In this document: one piece after another, positions 40,039 to 47,608 of the stretch
Layout: each line of letters opens with the position of its first letter
Position numbering within the stretch: position 1 is the stretch's first letter
Origin: Georgenia_A wangjunii
GTDB lineage: Bacteria; Actinomycetota; Actinomycetes; Actinomycetales; Actinomycetaceae
Direction: 5' to 3' (one strand)
Assembly: GCF_036421915.1 (NCBI RefSeq)
Contig: NZ_JAZGOM010000001.1
Length of the DNA stretch: 64,000 nt
Notes under the pieces: model-generated
Told to the model about the DNA's origin: nothing
The model's input: the letters and a program-made list of their open reading frames with translations, nothing else
Databases searched by the model: none
Position numbers and translations under genes: made by a program

Positions 40039-42177
40039 GTGCCGACCCCGCCGGAGAACCTACGTCTGCCGCGCGCCGCCGTCGTCGCCGGCGCCCTCGT
40101 CGGGATCGTCGTGCTCGCCGTCGCGCTCTCCTACTCCGGTGCCACGGCGCCCTCGCTCGTGCTCGACCCGGGCGCGCTCGTGCGCTGGGGCGTCCCGGTG
40201 GCGACCGTCGTCGTCGATGCGGCGACCGCCGTGACGATCGGCGCCCTCGCGCTCTGCGCCGTCGTCCTGCCGTTCCAGCGCGTGAGCGCCCGTGCCGGGA
40301 CCACGACCGGTACGGGCGCGGCGCTCGACGCCGGCGCCCCTGAGCGCGCCGGCGCGCAGGGGCCCAGCCGCGAGCGCGTCAGCCGCGCCACCCGGGACCG
40401 GGCCTCCCGGGACGCCGTCGACGTCGACGGCGGCGCGTGGCGCACGGCTGCCCGCGTGGCCGCCGTCGGGGCCGGCGTGTGGACGCTCGCCTCGCTCGCT
40501 CGCCTCGTCCTCGTCTACGCGCGCACGGCCGGCCAGCCCGTGGGCGGCGCCGACTTCGGTACCGGGCTCGCGCAGTTCGCCACCGAGATCCCGCTCGGCC
40601 AGAACCAGCTCGTCGCGACCGGGCTCGCCGCGCTCGTCGCCGTCGCCGCCGTTGCCGTCGGCTCGCTGACGACGGCGGCCCTCGTCGCGGCGCTCGCGCT
40701 CGGCGCCCTCGTCCCCATCGCGCTCACCGGCCACGCCGCCGGTGCTGCGAGCCACGAGCTCGCCGTCTCCTCGCTGTGGCTCCACGTGGCCGGGGTGAGC
40801 CTGTGGGCGGGCGGGCTCGTCGTCCTGTGCCTCGTCGCCCCGCGGCTGCGCGGGGACCTCGTGGCCACCGTGACCCGCTACTCCACGCTCGCCGGCTGGT
40901 GCTTCGCGCTCGTCGGGCTCTCGGGCCTGATCAACGGCTGGATCCGCATCGGCTCGCTCGCGGGGCTCGGGACGGAGTACGGCGTGCTCCTGCTCGCCAA
41001 GGTCGCGATCTTCGTCGCGCTGGGCCTGGCCGGCTGGGCGCACCGGCGGACGACGATCCCGCGGCTCGCCGAGGTCGCGCCGGGGCGGGCCGCGCGCAGC
41101 TGGGCCTTCTGGCGCCTCGCCGCCGGAGAGGTCCTCCTCATGGGCGCCGTCATGGGGGTGGCCGTGGCCCTGGGCTCGACCGCCCCGCCCACGCCGCAGG
41201 AGCCCGTCGCGTCGCCGAGCCCCGTGCACTCGGCGACCGGGCACGACATCCCCCCGGAGCCCACCGCCCTCGCCTGGCTCACGCAGGTGCGCCCCGACAT
41301 CCTCTTCGCCCTCGCCGCGCTCACCCTCGCCGGCGTCTACGTCGCCTGGGTGCGGCGGCTGCGTCGGCGCGGCGACGCGTGGCCCGTGCCCCGCACCGCC
41401 GCGTGGCTCGTCGGCTGCGCCCTCTTCCTCTGGGTGACGAACGGCGGCCCGGCCGTCTACGGCTCCATCCTCTTCAGCGCGCACATGCTCCAGCACATGC
41501 TGCTCGTCATGGTCGTGCCGATCTTCTTCGTCCTCGGCGCGCCCGTGACGCTAGCGCTGCGCGCCCTGCCGCGGCGGGGGGACGGCACCCGCGGGCCGCG
41601 GGAGTGGCTCCTCGCGATCGTCCACTCGCGCTGGGCGGGGTTCTTCGCCAACCCGATCGTCGCGGCGGTGAACTTCGCCGGCTCGATGGTGGTCTTCTAC
41701 TACTCGCCGCTGTTCGAGCTGGCGCTGACGACCCACCTCGGCCACGTGCTCATGGTCGTCCACTTCACCCTCGCCGGGTACATGTTCGCCAACGTCCTCA
41801 TCGGCATCGACCCGGGGATCAGGCGCCCTGCCTACCCCCTCCGGCTCGTCATGCTCTTCGCGACGATGGCCTTTCACGCGTTCTTCGGGATCGCCGTGAC
41901 CATGGCGACGACCCTCTTCGCCGCCGACCACTTCGCCGGTCTCGGCCTGCCGTGGCGGGTCGACGCCCTCGCGGACCAGGACATGGGTGGCGCGATCACG
42001 TGGGGCATCGGGGAGATCCCCACGCTCGTGCTCGCCGTCGCGGTGGCGGTGAGCTGGGCGCGGGACGAGGAGCGCGCCGCCCGGCGCGGGGACCGCAAGG
42101 CCGACCGGGACGACGACGCCGACCTCGTCGCCTACAACGCACAGCTCGCGCGCCTCGCGGACCGCGACGCCCGCTGA
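40039..42177 (+). CDS. CopD / CtaG fusion (copper uptake and cytochrome oxidase assembly)
   Basis: A 712-residue integral membrane protein with about 14-16 helices. The N-terminal half matches CopD (IALTGHAAGAASHELAVSSLWLHVAGVSLWAGGL, shortened); the C-terminal half matches the caa3-type oxidase assembly factor CtaG (SAHMLQHMLLVMVVPIFFVLGAP, shortened, and LGHVLMVVHFTLAGYMF), both rich in His and Met. Similar fusions occur widely in Actinobacteria (Rv0102-like). CopD takes up copper; CtaG is linked to delivery of copper to cytochrome oxidase. Divergent from moxR. The GTG at 40018 is the alternative start. Confidence 0.87.
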   Translation: MPTPPENLRLPRAAVVAGALVGIVVLAVALSYSGATAPSLVLDPGALVRWGVPVATVVVDAATAVTIGALALCAVVLPFQRVSARAGTTTGTGAALDAGAPERAGAQGPSRERVSRATRDRASRDAVDVDGGAWRTAARVAAVGAGVWTLASLARLVLVYARTAGQPVGGADFGTGLAQFATEIPLGQNQLVATGLAALVAVAAVAVGSLTTAALVAALALGALVPIALTGHAAGAASHELAVSSLWLHVAGVSLWAGGLVVLCLVAPRLRGDLVATVTRYSTLAGWCFALVGLSGLINGWIRIGSLAGLGTEYGVLLLAKVAIFVALGLAGWAHRRTTIPRLAEVAPGRAARSWAFWRLAAGEVLLMGAVMGVAVALGSTAPPTPQEPVASPSPVHSATGHDIPPEPTALAWLTQVRPDILFALAALTLAGVYVAWVRRLRRRGDAWPVPRTAAWLVGCALFLWVTNGGPAVYGSILFSAHMLQHMLLVMVVPIFFVLGAPVTLALRALPRRGDGTRGPREWLLAIVHSRWAGFFANPIVAAVNFAGSMVVFYYSPLFELALTTHLGHVLMVVHFTLAGYMFANVLIGIDPGIRRPAYPLRLVMLFATMAFHAFFGIAVTMATTLFAADHFAGLGLPWRVDALADQDMGGAITWGIGEIPTLVLAVAVAVSWARDEERAARRGDRKADRDDDADLVAYNAQLARLADRDAR

Positions 42178-42240
42178 GCGGCCTCAGCCCGCCTCCGCCG
42201 GTGGGACCACCCCACATGACGGCGTTCGCGTCACCCGCCT

Positions 42241-42315
42241 CGGTGAGACCGCACGGTCAAGGGCGAGACCGCACCTGGCAGCGCCGCGGCGACCCAGAAC
42301 CGTGCGGTCTCACCG
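42241..42315. repeat. 17-bp perfect inverted repeat between convergent genes
   Basis: CGGTGAGACCGCACGGT (42241-42257) and its exact reverse complement (42299-42315), separated by 41 bp. A partial direct copy GCGAGACCGCAC lies inside at 42263-42274. The element sits between the convergent ctaG/copD and DUF2993 genes and could serve as a bidirectional terminator or a dispersed REP-like repeat. Confidence 0.8.
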
Positions 42316-42364
42316 CCACCGGGGCTCCGGTGCGGTCGCTCCACCGACCGCAGCGGAGGGTGTC

Positions 42365-43069
42365 TCAGCGACTGCCGCGGTCAGCCACCTCGATGAGGCT
42401 GACGTCCTCGCCCTCGGCCCGCACGCGCACGCCGCCCTCGATGACGTCGACGCGCGTGAGCGCGAGTCCCTCCGGCAACCCCGGGACCGGCAGGCTCAGG
42501 CCGGCGAAGAGGTCCGAGACGACGCTCGGGAGCTCGTCCGCACCGACGCTGCGCCCGCCGACGGCGATCTCCGCGAGCTCGAGCTCGACCGCCGCCCCCG
42601 CCGCCACGGGCTCAGCGCCGACGGCGATCGCGGTGCCGAGCACGTCGATGCCCAGCCGGACCCGCTCGCCGTCGAGGTCGAGCCGCAGCCCGCTGCCCGG
42701 CGCCGCCTCCTCCAGCGCCGCGCGCAGCGTCGCGAGCGGCACGGTCGCATTGAGCTCGACGGTGTCCGACACGTGTGGCTCCGACGTGTCGACGCCGCGC
42801 GCGGCGACGCGGACGTCCTCGAGGCGAAGCCCCTCGACGAGGACGCCGTCGGCCGTTCCCCGCACCTCCGCAAGGGAGCCCGCGAGCACCTGGGTGAGGA
42901 ACGGGAAGCCGTCGATCGTCACGTCCATCGCGCCGTCGACCTCGACCTCCTCGCCGATCGCGGCCGCGAGGTCCTCCTCGGTGCGGGCGTGGACGAGACG
43001 GTCGACGACCGCCCCGCCGGCGAGGACGACGAGCGCCAGGACGAGGACCACAGCAGCAAGACGGCGCAT
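42365..43069 (-). CDS. DUF2993 (LmeA-like) exported lipid-binding protein
   Basis: A 234-residue protein with an N-terminal membrane helix or signal (residues 5-25, LAAVVLVLALVVLAGGAVVD) and the DUF2993 fold: VEVDGAMDVTIDGFPFLTQVLAGSLAEVRGTADG (shortened), then a beta-rich body. LmeA, a member in Corynebacteriales, binds phospholipids and affects envelope glycolipid maturation; the present organism may use it differently. The ATG has no Shine-Dalgarno but a TACCGT box 6 nt upstream. It is divergent from the gene at 43136. Confidence 0.85.
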   Translation of the reverse strand: MRRLAAVVLVLALVVLAGGAVVDRLVHARTEEDLAAAIGEEVEVDGAMDVTIDGFPFLTQVLAGSLAEVRGTADGVLVEGLRLEDVRVAARGVDTSEPHVSDTVELNATVPLATLRAALEEAAPGSGLRLDLDGERVRLGIDVLGTAIAVGAEPVAAGAAVELELAEIAVGGRSVGADELPSVVSDLFAGLSLPVPGLPEGLALTRVDVIEGGVRVRAEGEDVSLIEVADRGSR

Positions 43070-43075
43070 TCCCCT

Positions 43076-43081
43076 ACGGTA
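43076..43081 (-). promoter_or_regulatory. -10 box for leaderless DUF2993 gene
   Basis: TACCGT on the minus strand, 6 nt before the ATG at 43069. The sequence around it reads CTACGGTAG in both directions, so a divergent -10 is also possible. Confidence 0.45.
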
Positions 43082-43135
43082 GGGCTTCAGCACGGACGCG
43101 GTGGGGCGCGTTCCCACTGGCAGGAGGGCGAGGCG

Positions 43136-44374
43136 GTGTCCGAGGACGAGGACCGCACCCGCGCGCGCCCGCACCTCCCTGGTGCGGGCGGCCCGGCGGC
43201 GGGAGACCCCGGCACACCCGCCGGCCCGGTGCCCCCGACCGGGCACCGGCCGAGCCGCCGGGAGCTCCGCGAGGCCGCGGCGCGTGCCGCCGCTGCGGAC
43301 GCCGCCCCCGCCGCGAGCGCCGAGCCGGGACACTCCGCCGCCGGCGAGCCCTCACCGCCGCCGGCCGGTCGCGACGAGTCACCGCCGCCGGCCGGTCGCG
43401 ACGAGCAGGCGCCCGCCGACGAGCACGACGAGCACGGCGGTGCCACCGCCGTGCACGTCGCGCACCTGGGAGCGGGGGGCTCCGGCGGCGAGACCCGCGC
43501 CCCCGCACCCCCCTTCCTCTGGGTCGTGCTGGGCGCGGTCCTCATCGCCGTCTCGCTCGCCATCCTGTGGGGCGCGAGCCAGCGCGTCCCCGACGGCACC
43601 GGGCGCGCGTCGGACGTCTCGCCCACCGGTGCCGCGGTGGGCGGCACGCTCGCCGGTGAGGGTTCCGCACGCGAGCCGACCAGTGGCACCGCCGACGCCC
43701 GTACCGCCGCCACCCCCGCCATCGACGACGCGACCATCGCCCAGGCCATGCTCGGCCTCCAGGCGCTCCCCACCGGCTCGGACTGCACCGACCTCTCCGC
43801 GGACGCGCAGGTCGTGCACACCTACGCGGACACGCTCCTCGTCGACGGCGCCTGGCCCGACCTGCCGACGTCCCGGCTCATCCCCGTGACGCTCGACGAC
43901 CTGGCCGCAGCGTGCGCCGCGGACTACGCCCAGCGTCTCGCCCAGTACCTCGCGAGCGACCCCGCCGCGCACCCCGCCGTCGTCACCGCCGTCCGCGCGC
44001 ACCACGACGTCATCACCCTCGCCCGCCCCGCGCCCGAGGGTGCCGTCGCCGACGAGGCCTTCCGCACGGCCAGCGGGAACATCCGGTGCACGATCACCCA
44101 CGACGGCGCCGGCTGCGCCATCCTCGTGCGCAGCTTCGAGAACCCGCCCGGGTGCACCACACCGGCGACCGGCGCGCTCTCGGTCGCCCTCTTCGGCGAC
44201 GACGTCCTGCCCTGCGTCGGGACGGTGGAGGGGGGCCCGTCGCAGCTCGAGGTGGGGGCGACCTCGGCGGTCGGCGACTACGCGTGCACGAACGAGGGTG
44301 CGTCGGTGACGTGCTGGCACACCGTCTCCGGCGCCGGGTTCACGCTCAGCCCGGAGGCGCTGACCGAGCTCTGA
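43136..44374 (+). CDS. single-pass protein with Cys-rich ectodomain
   Basis: A 412-residue protein from the GTG at 43136 with CAGGAGGG 8 nt before it. The first ~115 residues are a disordered Pro/Ala/Glu-rich cytoplasmic part that includes repeats of PPPAGRDE. One helix, FLWVVLGAVLIAVSLAIL, spans the membrane. The ectodomain has a helical segment and a C-terminal beta domain with six cysteines (GNIRCTI, GAGCAI, PPGC, LPC, YAC, VTCW). The arrangement of cysteines in pairs suggests disulfides. I do not recognise a catalytic motif, and function is unknown. Confidence 0.7.
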   Translation: MSEDEDRTRARPHLPGAGGPAAGDPGTPAGPVPPTGHRPSRRELREAAARAAAADAAPAASAEPGHSAAGEPSPPPAGRDESPPPAGRDEQAPADEHDEHGGATAVHVAHLGAGGSGGETRAPAPPFLWVVLGAVLIAVSLAILWGASQRVPDGTGRASDVSPTGAAVGGTLAGEGSAREPTSGTADARTAATPAIDDATIAQAMLGLQALPTGSDCTDLSADAQVVHTYADTLLVDGAWPDLPTSRLIPVTLDDLAAACAADYAQRLAQYLASDPAAHPAVVTAVRAHHDVITLARPAPEGAVADEAFRTASGNIRCTITHDGAGCAILVRSFENPPGCTTPATGALSVALFGDDVLPCVGTVEGGPSQLEVGATSAVGDYACTNEGASVTCWHTVSGAGFTLSPEALTEL

Positions 44375-44428
44375 GGCTGTCCGGCCCCGGACCGGCCCCC
44401 GTTCCGTCGCACGTCCGGACCCGGCTGC

Positions 44429-44434
44429 TACGGT
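44429..44434 (+). promoter_or_regulatory. -10 box for leaderless LPSTG gene
   Basis: TACGGT followed by 7 nt and the ATG at 44442. Confidence 0.45.
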
Positions 44435-44441
44435 CGACGCG

Positions 44442-44684
44442 ATGCGCGACGAGTCGCGCGTGCCGACCACGATGGAGTGTGCGATGAGCCCGTTCTCGAT
44501 GTTCCTGACGACGCCCGCCGGACGCGCCGTGGAGGAGGCCACCCTCGCGGGCGCGCCCCTCGGCTCCCTGCCGAGCACGGGCGCCGAGGTGACGTGGATC
44601 GTCGTCGCCGCGGTCCTCGTCGTCGCCGCCGGCGTGGGCGCCTACCTCCTCAGCCGCCGCGGCCGTCGCAACCGCGAGGACTGA
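44442..44684 (+). CDS. 80-residue protein ending in an LPXTG sorting signal
   Basis: An 80-residue protein whose second half is a complete cell-wall sorting signal: LPSTG at about residues 43-47, a hydrophobic helix (VTWIVVAAVLVVAAGVGAYLL, shortened) and a basic tail RRGRRNRED. The first half has a possible weak signal (MSPFSMFLTTPAG) but almost no ectodomain would be left after sorting. It could be a decoy, a very small wall peptide, or the surviving end of a lost surface protein. TACGGT 7 nt before the ATG argues that it is expressed. The alternative Met at residue 11 or 15 would only shorten the N-terminus. Confidence 0.68.
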   Translation: MRDESRVPTTMECAMSPFSMFLTTPAGRAVEEATLAGAPLGSLPSTGAEVTWIVVAAVLVVAAGVGAYLLSRRGRRNRED

Positions 44685-44744
44685 CCGCCGGACGCCAGGG
44701 CGGCGGCCACCGCCGACGTCCGCGGCACCGGCGTCCACGGCACC

Positions 44745-45608
44745 TCAGGGTCGCTCGGCGTCCTCGGCCGCGTCGATCCGGCTGCTCACCTGGGCGAACC
44801 AGTCGAGCGCGTCCATCCCGGTGTAGCCGAGGTGGTCGGCGACGGCGAGGAGCACCTGCTCGCGCTCGGCGACGAGTGCGTCGCTCAGCGTGACGTCCGG
44901 GGCTGCGAGCGCCCGGCGCAGCCGCTCGGTGAACCACGTCGCCACCTCGGCCGCCACGGCCGAGGGGTGGTCGCCGGCCATCCGCTCGCCCGCGACGACG
45001 ACGAGCTCGACGGCCTGGAGCGCCTGCCGGAGCGTACGCACCTCGACGAGGAGGGGCGCGACGTCGTCGGCGGCCTCGCGCGCGGCACGCTCGGCCCCCT
45101 CCGCGCGGGCGTGCTCGAGCAGCTCGGGGATGTCGGTGCCGGGCGGCAGGCCGAGCCGGTGGAGCGCGAGGCGGACGTGCGCGGGACCGGGCACGTCGCC
45201 GAACGCCTCGCGGCACAGCGGTGCCACCCCCGCCAGGACTGTCCGGGCCCGGCGCAGGTACGTCCGTTGCGGGTCGGGCGGGAGGAGGTCCCACTCCTGG
45301 GCGTAGGGGATGGCGCCGTCCTCGACCGCCATGCGCGCGGCGAGGGTCGGCGCGGCGGGTGCGAGCACGGCGAGCATCCAGGCGTCGTCGTCCGCCCACG
45401 GTGGCGTCTCCGCTCCGGCGTGCGGGTCGGACCCGCCCGCCAGTCCGGCACCCCTGGACGTCTCCGCTGCCCCACCGGCCAGGTCCGCCCCCGCCGGCAC
45501 CTCGCCGAGCCGCTCGGCCCGCTCGCGGCGCAGCCAGCGCACCTCACGCTGGAGCGCGGTGATCGTCCGCACCATCTCGGCGGTGAGGTCGTCCTCGGCG
45601 GGTGCCAC
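44745..45608 (-). CDS. hypothetical protein, helical
   Basis: A 287-residue soluble protein with a GTG start, leaderless box TACCGT 6 nt upstream. N-terminal coiled-coil (AEMVRTITALQREVRWLRRERAERLG), a linker, then a mostly alpha-helical body ending with WFAQVSSRIDAAED. No membrane segment or signal. Family not recognised and function unknown. It is convergent with the LPSTG gene. Confidence 0.65.
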   Translation of the reverse strand: MAPAEDDLTAEMVRTITALQREVRWLRRERAERLGEVPAGADLAGGAAETSRGAGLAGGSDPHAGAETPPWADDDAWMLAVLAPAAPTLAARMAVEDGAIPYAQEWDLLPPDPQRTYLRRARTVLAGVAPLCREAFGDVPGPAHVRLALHRLGLPPGTDIPELLEHARAEGAERAAREAADDVAPLLVEVRTLRQALQAVELVVVAGERMAGDHPSAVAAEVATWFTERLRRALAAPDVTLSDALVAEREQVLLAVADHLGYTGMDALDWFAQVSSRIDAAEDAERP

Positions 45609-45614
45609 GGCCCT

Positions 45615-45620
45615 ACGGTA
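45615..45620 (-). promoter_or_regulatory. -10 box for leaderless hypothetical gene
   Basis: TACCGT on the minus strand, 6 nt before the GTG at 45608. Confidence 0.45.
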
Positions 45621-45704
45621 GGGCCGGAACGGGCCCAGCGGCGGTTGCTCGTGCCGGTGTCGGCCAGGGCCGCGCCGCGGCGCCACAGGCCAGCCGGCGC
45701 ACAG

Positions 45705-46346
45705 CTACATCCGCGTCCGGACGACGCCGATGAGGTCGTCGACGTCGACCGCCCCCTGCAGCTCCCCGGCCGGGTCCGACCGCGAGTCGCGGGAGACGGC
45801 GCGGTGGTCGCCGAGGACCCACACGGCACCGTCCGGGACGACCGTGTCGAACGCGAGGCCGCTGGCGAACCTGCCCCCGGACGGGTGCAGGTAGGGCTCG
45901 TCCAGCTCGTTCCCGTCGATGAGCAGCTTCCCGGCCCGGGAGCAGCACACCACCCGCTCACCCGGGAGGGCGACGACCCGCTTGACGACGGTCGCCGGAC
46001 CCTCGTCGGGCGGCGCCGTAGCGTCCTGCGTACGGCCGTGCAGCGGCGCGCCGAGGGCGGTGCGCTCCGCGTGATCGGCCCAGGAGCCCGGATCGGGGAA
46101 GAGCACGACGTCGCCGCGCGCGATGCGGGCGCGCCCGCCGTCGTCGAGGAGCTCGACGACGATGCGGGCGCCCGGGTCCAGGCCCGGCTCCATCGACGGC
46201 CCGGAGACGGCGTAGACCTCGTAGTGCTGACCAGCCCACAGCACCGCCCCCGCTCCGACGAGCAGGCCGGTCGCCGCCGACAGGGTCGCGACGACCGCAC
46301 GGCGCGGCCGGGCGCGGCGCCGCACGGGCGAGGCCGGCTGCCTCAC
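45705..46346 (-). CDS. lepB: signal peptidase I (S26 family)
   Basis: A 213-residue signal peptidase with one N-terminal transmembrane helix at about 17-38. It contains the nucleophile Ser51 in YAVSGPSMEPGL, the general base Lys122 in VVKRVVALPGE and the C-terminal box LGDHRAVSRDSR. The GTG start overlaps the DUF305 gene by 4 bp. It cleaves Sec/Tat signal peptides in the membrane. Housekeeping copies in Actinobacteria lie next to rplS and rnhB; this isolated copy with a wall-protein neighbourhood might be dedicated to nearby substrates such as the CAO halves, by inference. Confidence 0.9.
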   Translation of the reverse strand: MRQPASPVRRRARPRRAVVATLSAATGLLVGAGAVLWAGQHYEVYAVSGPSMEPGLDPGARIVVELLDDGGRARIARGDVVLFPDPGSWADHAERTALGAPLHGRTQDATAPPDEGPATVVKRVVALPGERVVCCSRAGKLLIDGNELDEPYLHPSGGRFASGLAFDTVVPDGAVWVLGDHRAVSRDSRSDPAGELQGAVDVDDLIGVVRTRM

Positions 46347-47338
46347 GGCGGGCCGGACCCGTCGTCGGCCGCGGAGGGCGGCGCGGACTCGGAGGACGGC
46401 GCGGACCCCGGGGGCGGCGCGGACCGGGAGGGCGGCGCGGACTCGGAGGACGGCGCGGACCCCGGGGGCGGCGCGGACCGGGAGGGCGGCGCGGACTCGG
46501 AGGACGGCGCGGACCCCGGGGGCGGCGTGGACCGGGAGGGCGGCGCGGACTCGGTCGACGGCTCCGCGTCGGTGCCGTAGGTGAGGTACTCACCCTCGAC
46601 GTAGGCGTCCGGGAGCCCGAGGTCGCCCGCGTCGAGCGCCGCGATCATCGCCCGGAGCTGCTCGAGCTCGGAGACCTGCTCCTGCACGACGTGCGTGGCG
46701 CTCGAGCGGACGAACGCGTTCTCCGCCTCGGCGAGCGCCTCCTCGGCCATCGTCAGGGCGCCCTCGTGGTGCGGGATCATCAGCTCGAGGTAGAGCCGTT
46801 GGGCCTGTGCGGCCCCGGCCCCCCGCAGCGCCTCCATCCGTTCGTCCGTGAGCATGCCGTCCATGCTCACGCCATGGACGTGGCTGCAGGACGGCAGCGC
46901 GGCCTCGTCCCCGACCACCGGGCCACCGTGTCCGGCGTGGTCCCCGCCGCCCGTCGCCGGGTCGGCAGCCGCCGGTACGGCGCGCGGACCGGAACCGCCC
47001 GCGTTCAGCTGCTCCGCCGCGTCGGCGAGCGCCACGTCCCACGCGGCGAGCCACCCCTGCATGGCCTGGACCTCCTGCCCCTGGGTCGCGGCGACGTACC
47101 GGGCGAAGCGCTGGCCCCGTTCCCACACCCCGTCCTTGTCCAGGAGGATCTCGCTCATCTCGACCGCCTGCTGGTGGTGCGGCACCATCATCTCGACGAA
47201 GCAGACGTCGGCCTCCAGCGGGCGGGCTTGCACGGTCGCGGCCGCGTCCTCGCGGCCCGCCGTCGTCGGCGCGCATCCCGCCGCGAGCACCCCGCACACC
47301 ACCGCGAGCAGTGCGCACCGGGCCAGTGCTGCCCTCAT
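46343..47338 (-). CDS. DUF305 (CopM-like) lipoprotein with repeat tail
   Basis: A 331-residue lipoprotein: signal ending VLAAGC (Cys22) and a DUF305 domain with two PHHxxA motifs (VEMMVPHHQQAVEMS and LELMIPHHEGALTMAEEA), separated by a His/Gly linker GGGDHAGHGG. Known DUF305 proteins such as cyanobacterial CopM bind copper. The last ~75 residues are an 18-residue Ser/Pro/Ala repeat (three full copies, DNA 46381-46542). RBS GGAGGAAG before the ATG at 47338. Neighbour of an LPXTG copper amine oxidase-like protein. Confidence 0.85.
   Translation of the reverse strand: MRAALARCALLAVVCGVLAAGCAPTTAGREDAAATVQARPLEADVCFVEMMVPHHQQAVEMSEILLDKDGVWERGQRFARYVAATQGQEVQAMQGWLAAWDVALADAAEQLNAGGSGPRAVPAAADPATGGGDHAGHGGPVVGDEAALPSCSHVHGVSMDGMLTDERMEALRGAGAAQAQRLYLELMIPHHEGALTMAEEALAEAENAFVRSSATHVVQEQVSELEQLRAMIAALDAGDLGLPDAYVEGEYLTYGTDAEPSTESAPPSRSTPPPGSAPSSESAPPSRSAPPPGSAPSSESAPPSRSAPPPGSAPSSESAPPSAADDGSGPP
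46381..46542 (-). repeat. three 54-bp tandem repeats in the DUF305 gene
   Basis: Units begin at 46381, 46435 and 46489, with a fourth partial unit from 46543. Each encodes 18 residues of the pattern S-A-P-P-S-R-S-(A/T)-P-P-P-G-S-A-P-S-S-E. They make a flexible linker or tail; copy number is likely to vary between strains. Confidence 0.9.
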
Positions 47339-47374
47339 GCTTCCTCCTTCGGTCCCGGCGCTGGGGCCGGGCGC

Positions 47375-47597
47375 CGACCGGGCGCCCGGTCGCACCGCCG
47401 GTCTCAGCTCTACGCGTCGGGGTGCGCGGTGCCTCGGAGGTCGGGACCCGACCTCCGAGGCACCGCGCACCCCGACGCGTAGAGCTGAGACCGGCGGTGC
47501 GACCGGGCGCCCGGTCGCACCGCCGGTCTCAGCTCTACGCGTCGGGGTGCGCGGTGCCTCGGAGGTCGGGACCCGACCTCCGAGGCGCCGCGCACCC
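47375..47597. repeat. giant inverted-repeat complex (143-bp perfect palindrome plus partial second copy)
   Basis: A perfect palindrome with 71-bp arms runs 47375-47445 and 47447-47517 around a single unpaired base (47446). A second palindrome is centred at 47508/47509 with arms of at least 62 bp. Equivalently, a 97-bp block at 47375-47471 is repeated at 47500-47596 with one difference. No gene lies inside; apparent reading frames follow the symmetry. It separates the CAO-like gene from the DUF305 gene in a 270-bp gap. Confidence 0.9.
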
Positions 47598-47608
47598 GGT
47601 GGGCAGCG

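Noticed and set aside
44685..44744. Hairpin between the convergent LPSTG and hypothetical genes
   Set aside because: Possible 7-bp GGACGCC/GGCGTCC stem with an inner small stem, but random GC-rich DNA gives similar folds.
46381..46560. CRISPR array
   Set aside because: The periodic 54-bp units have no spacers and are in frame within the DUF305 gene.
47410..47595. Small reading frames on both strands inside the giant palindrome
   Set aside because: They are nearly identical on both strands because of the symmetry and have no start signals.
47375..47597. Insertion sequence or attachment site
   Set aside because: No transposase or integrase, no target duplication and no gene inside; only the inverted repeat structure can be supported.
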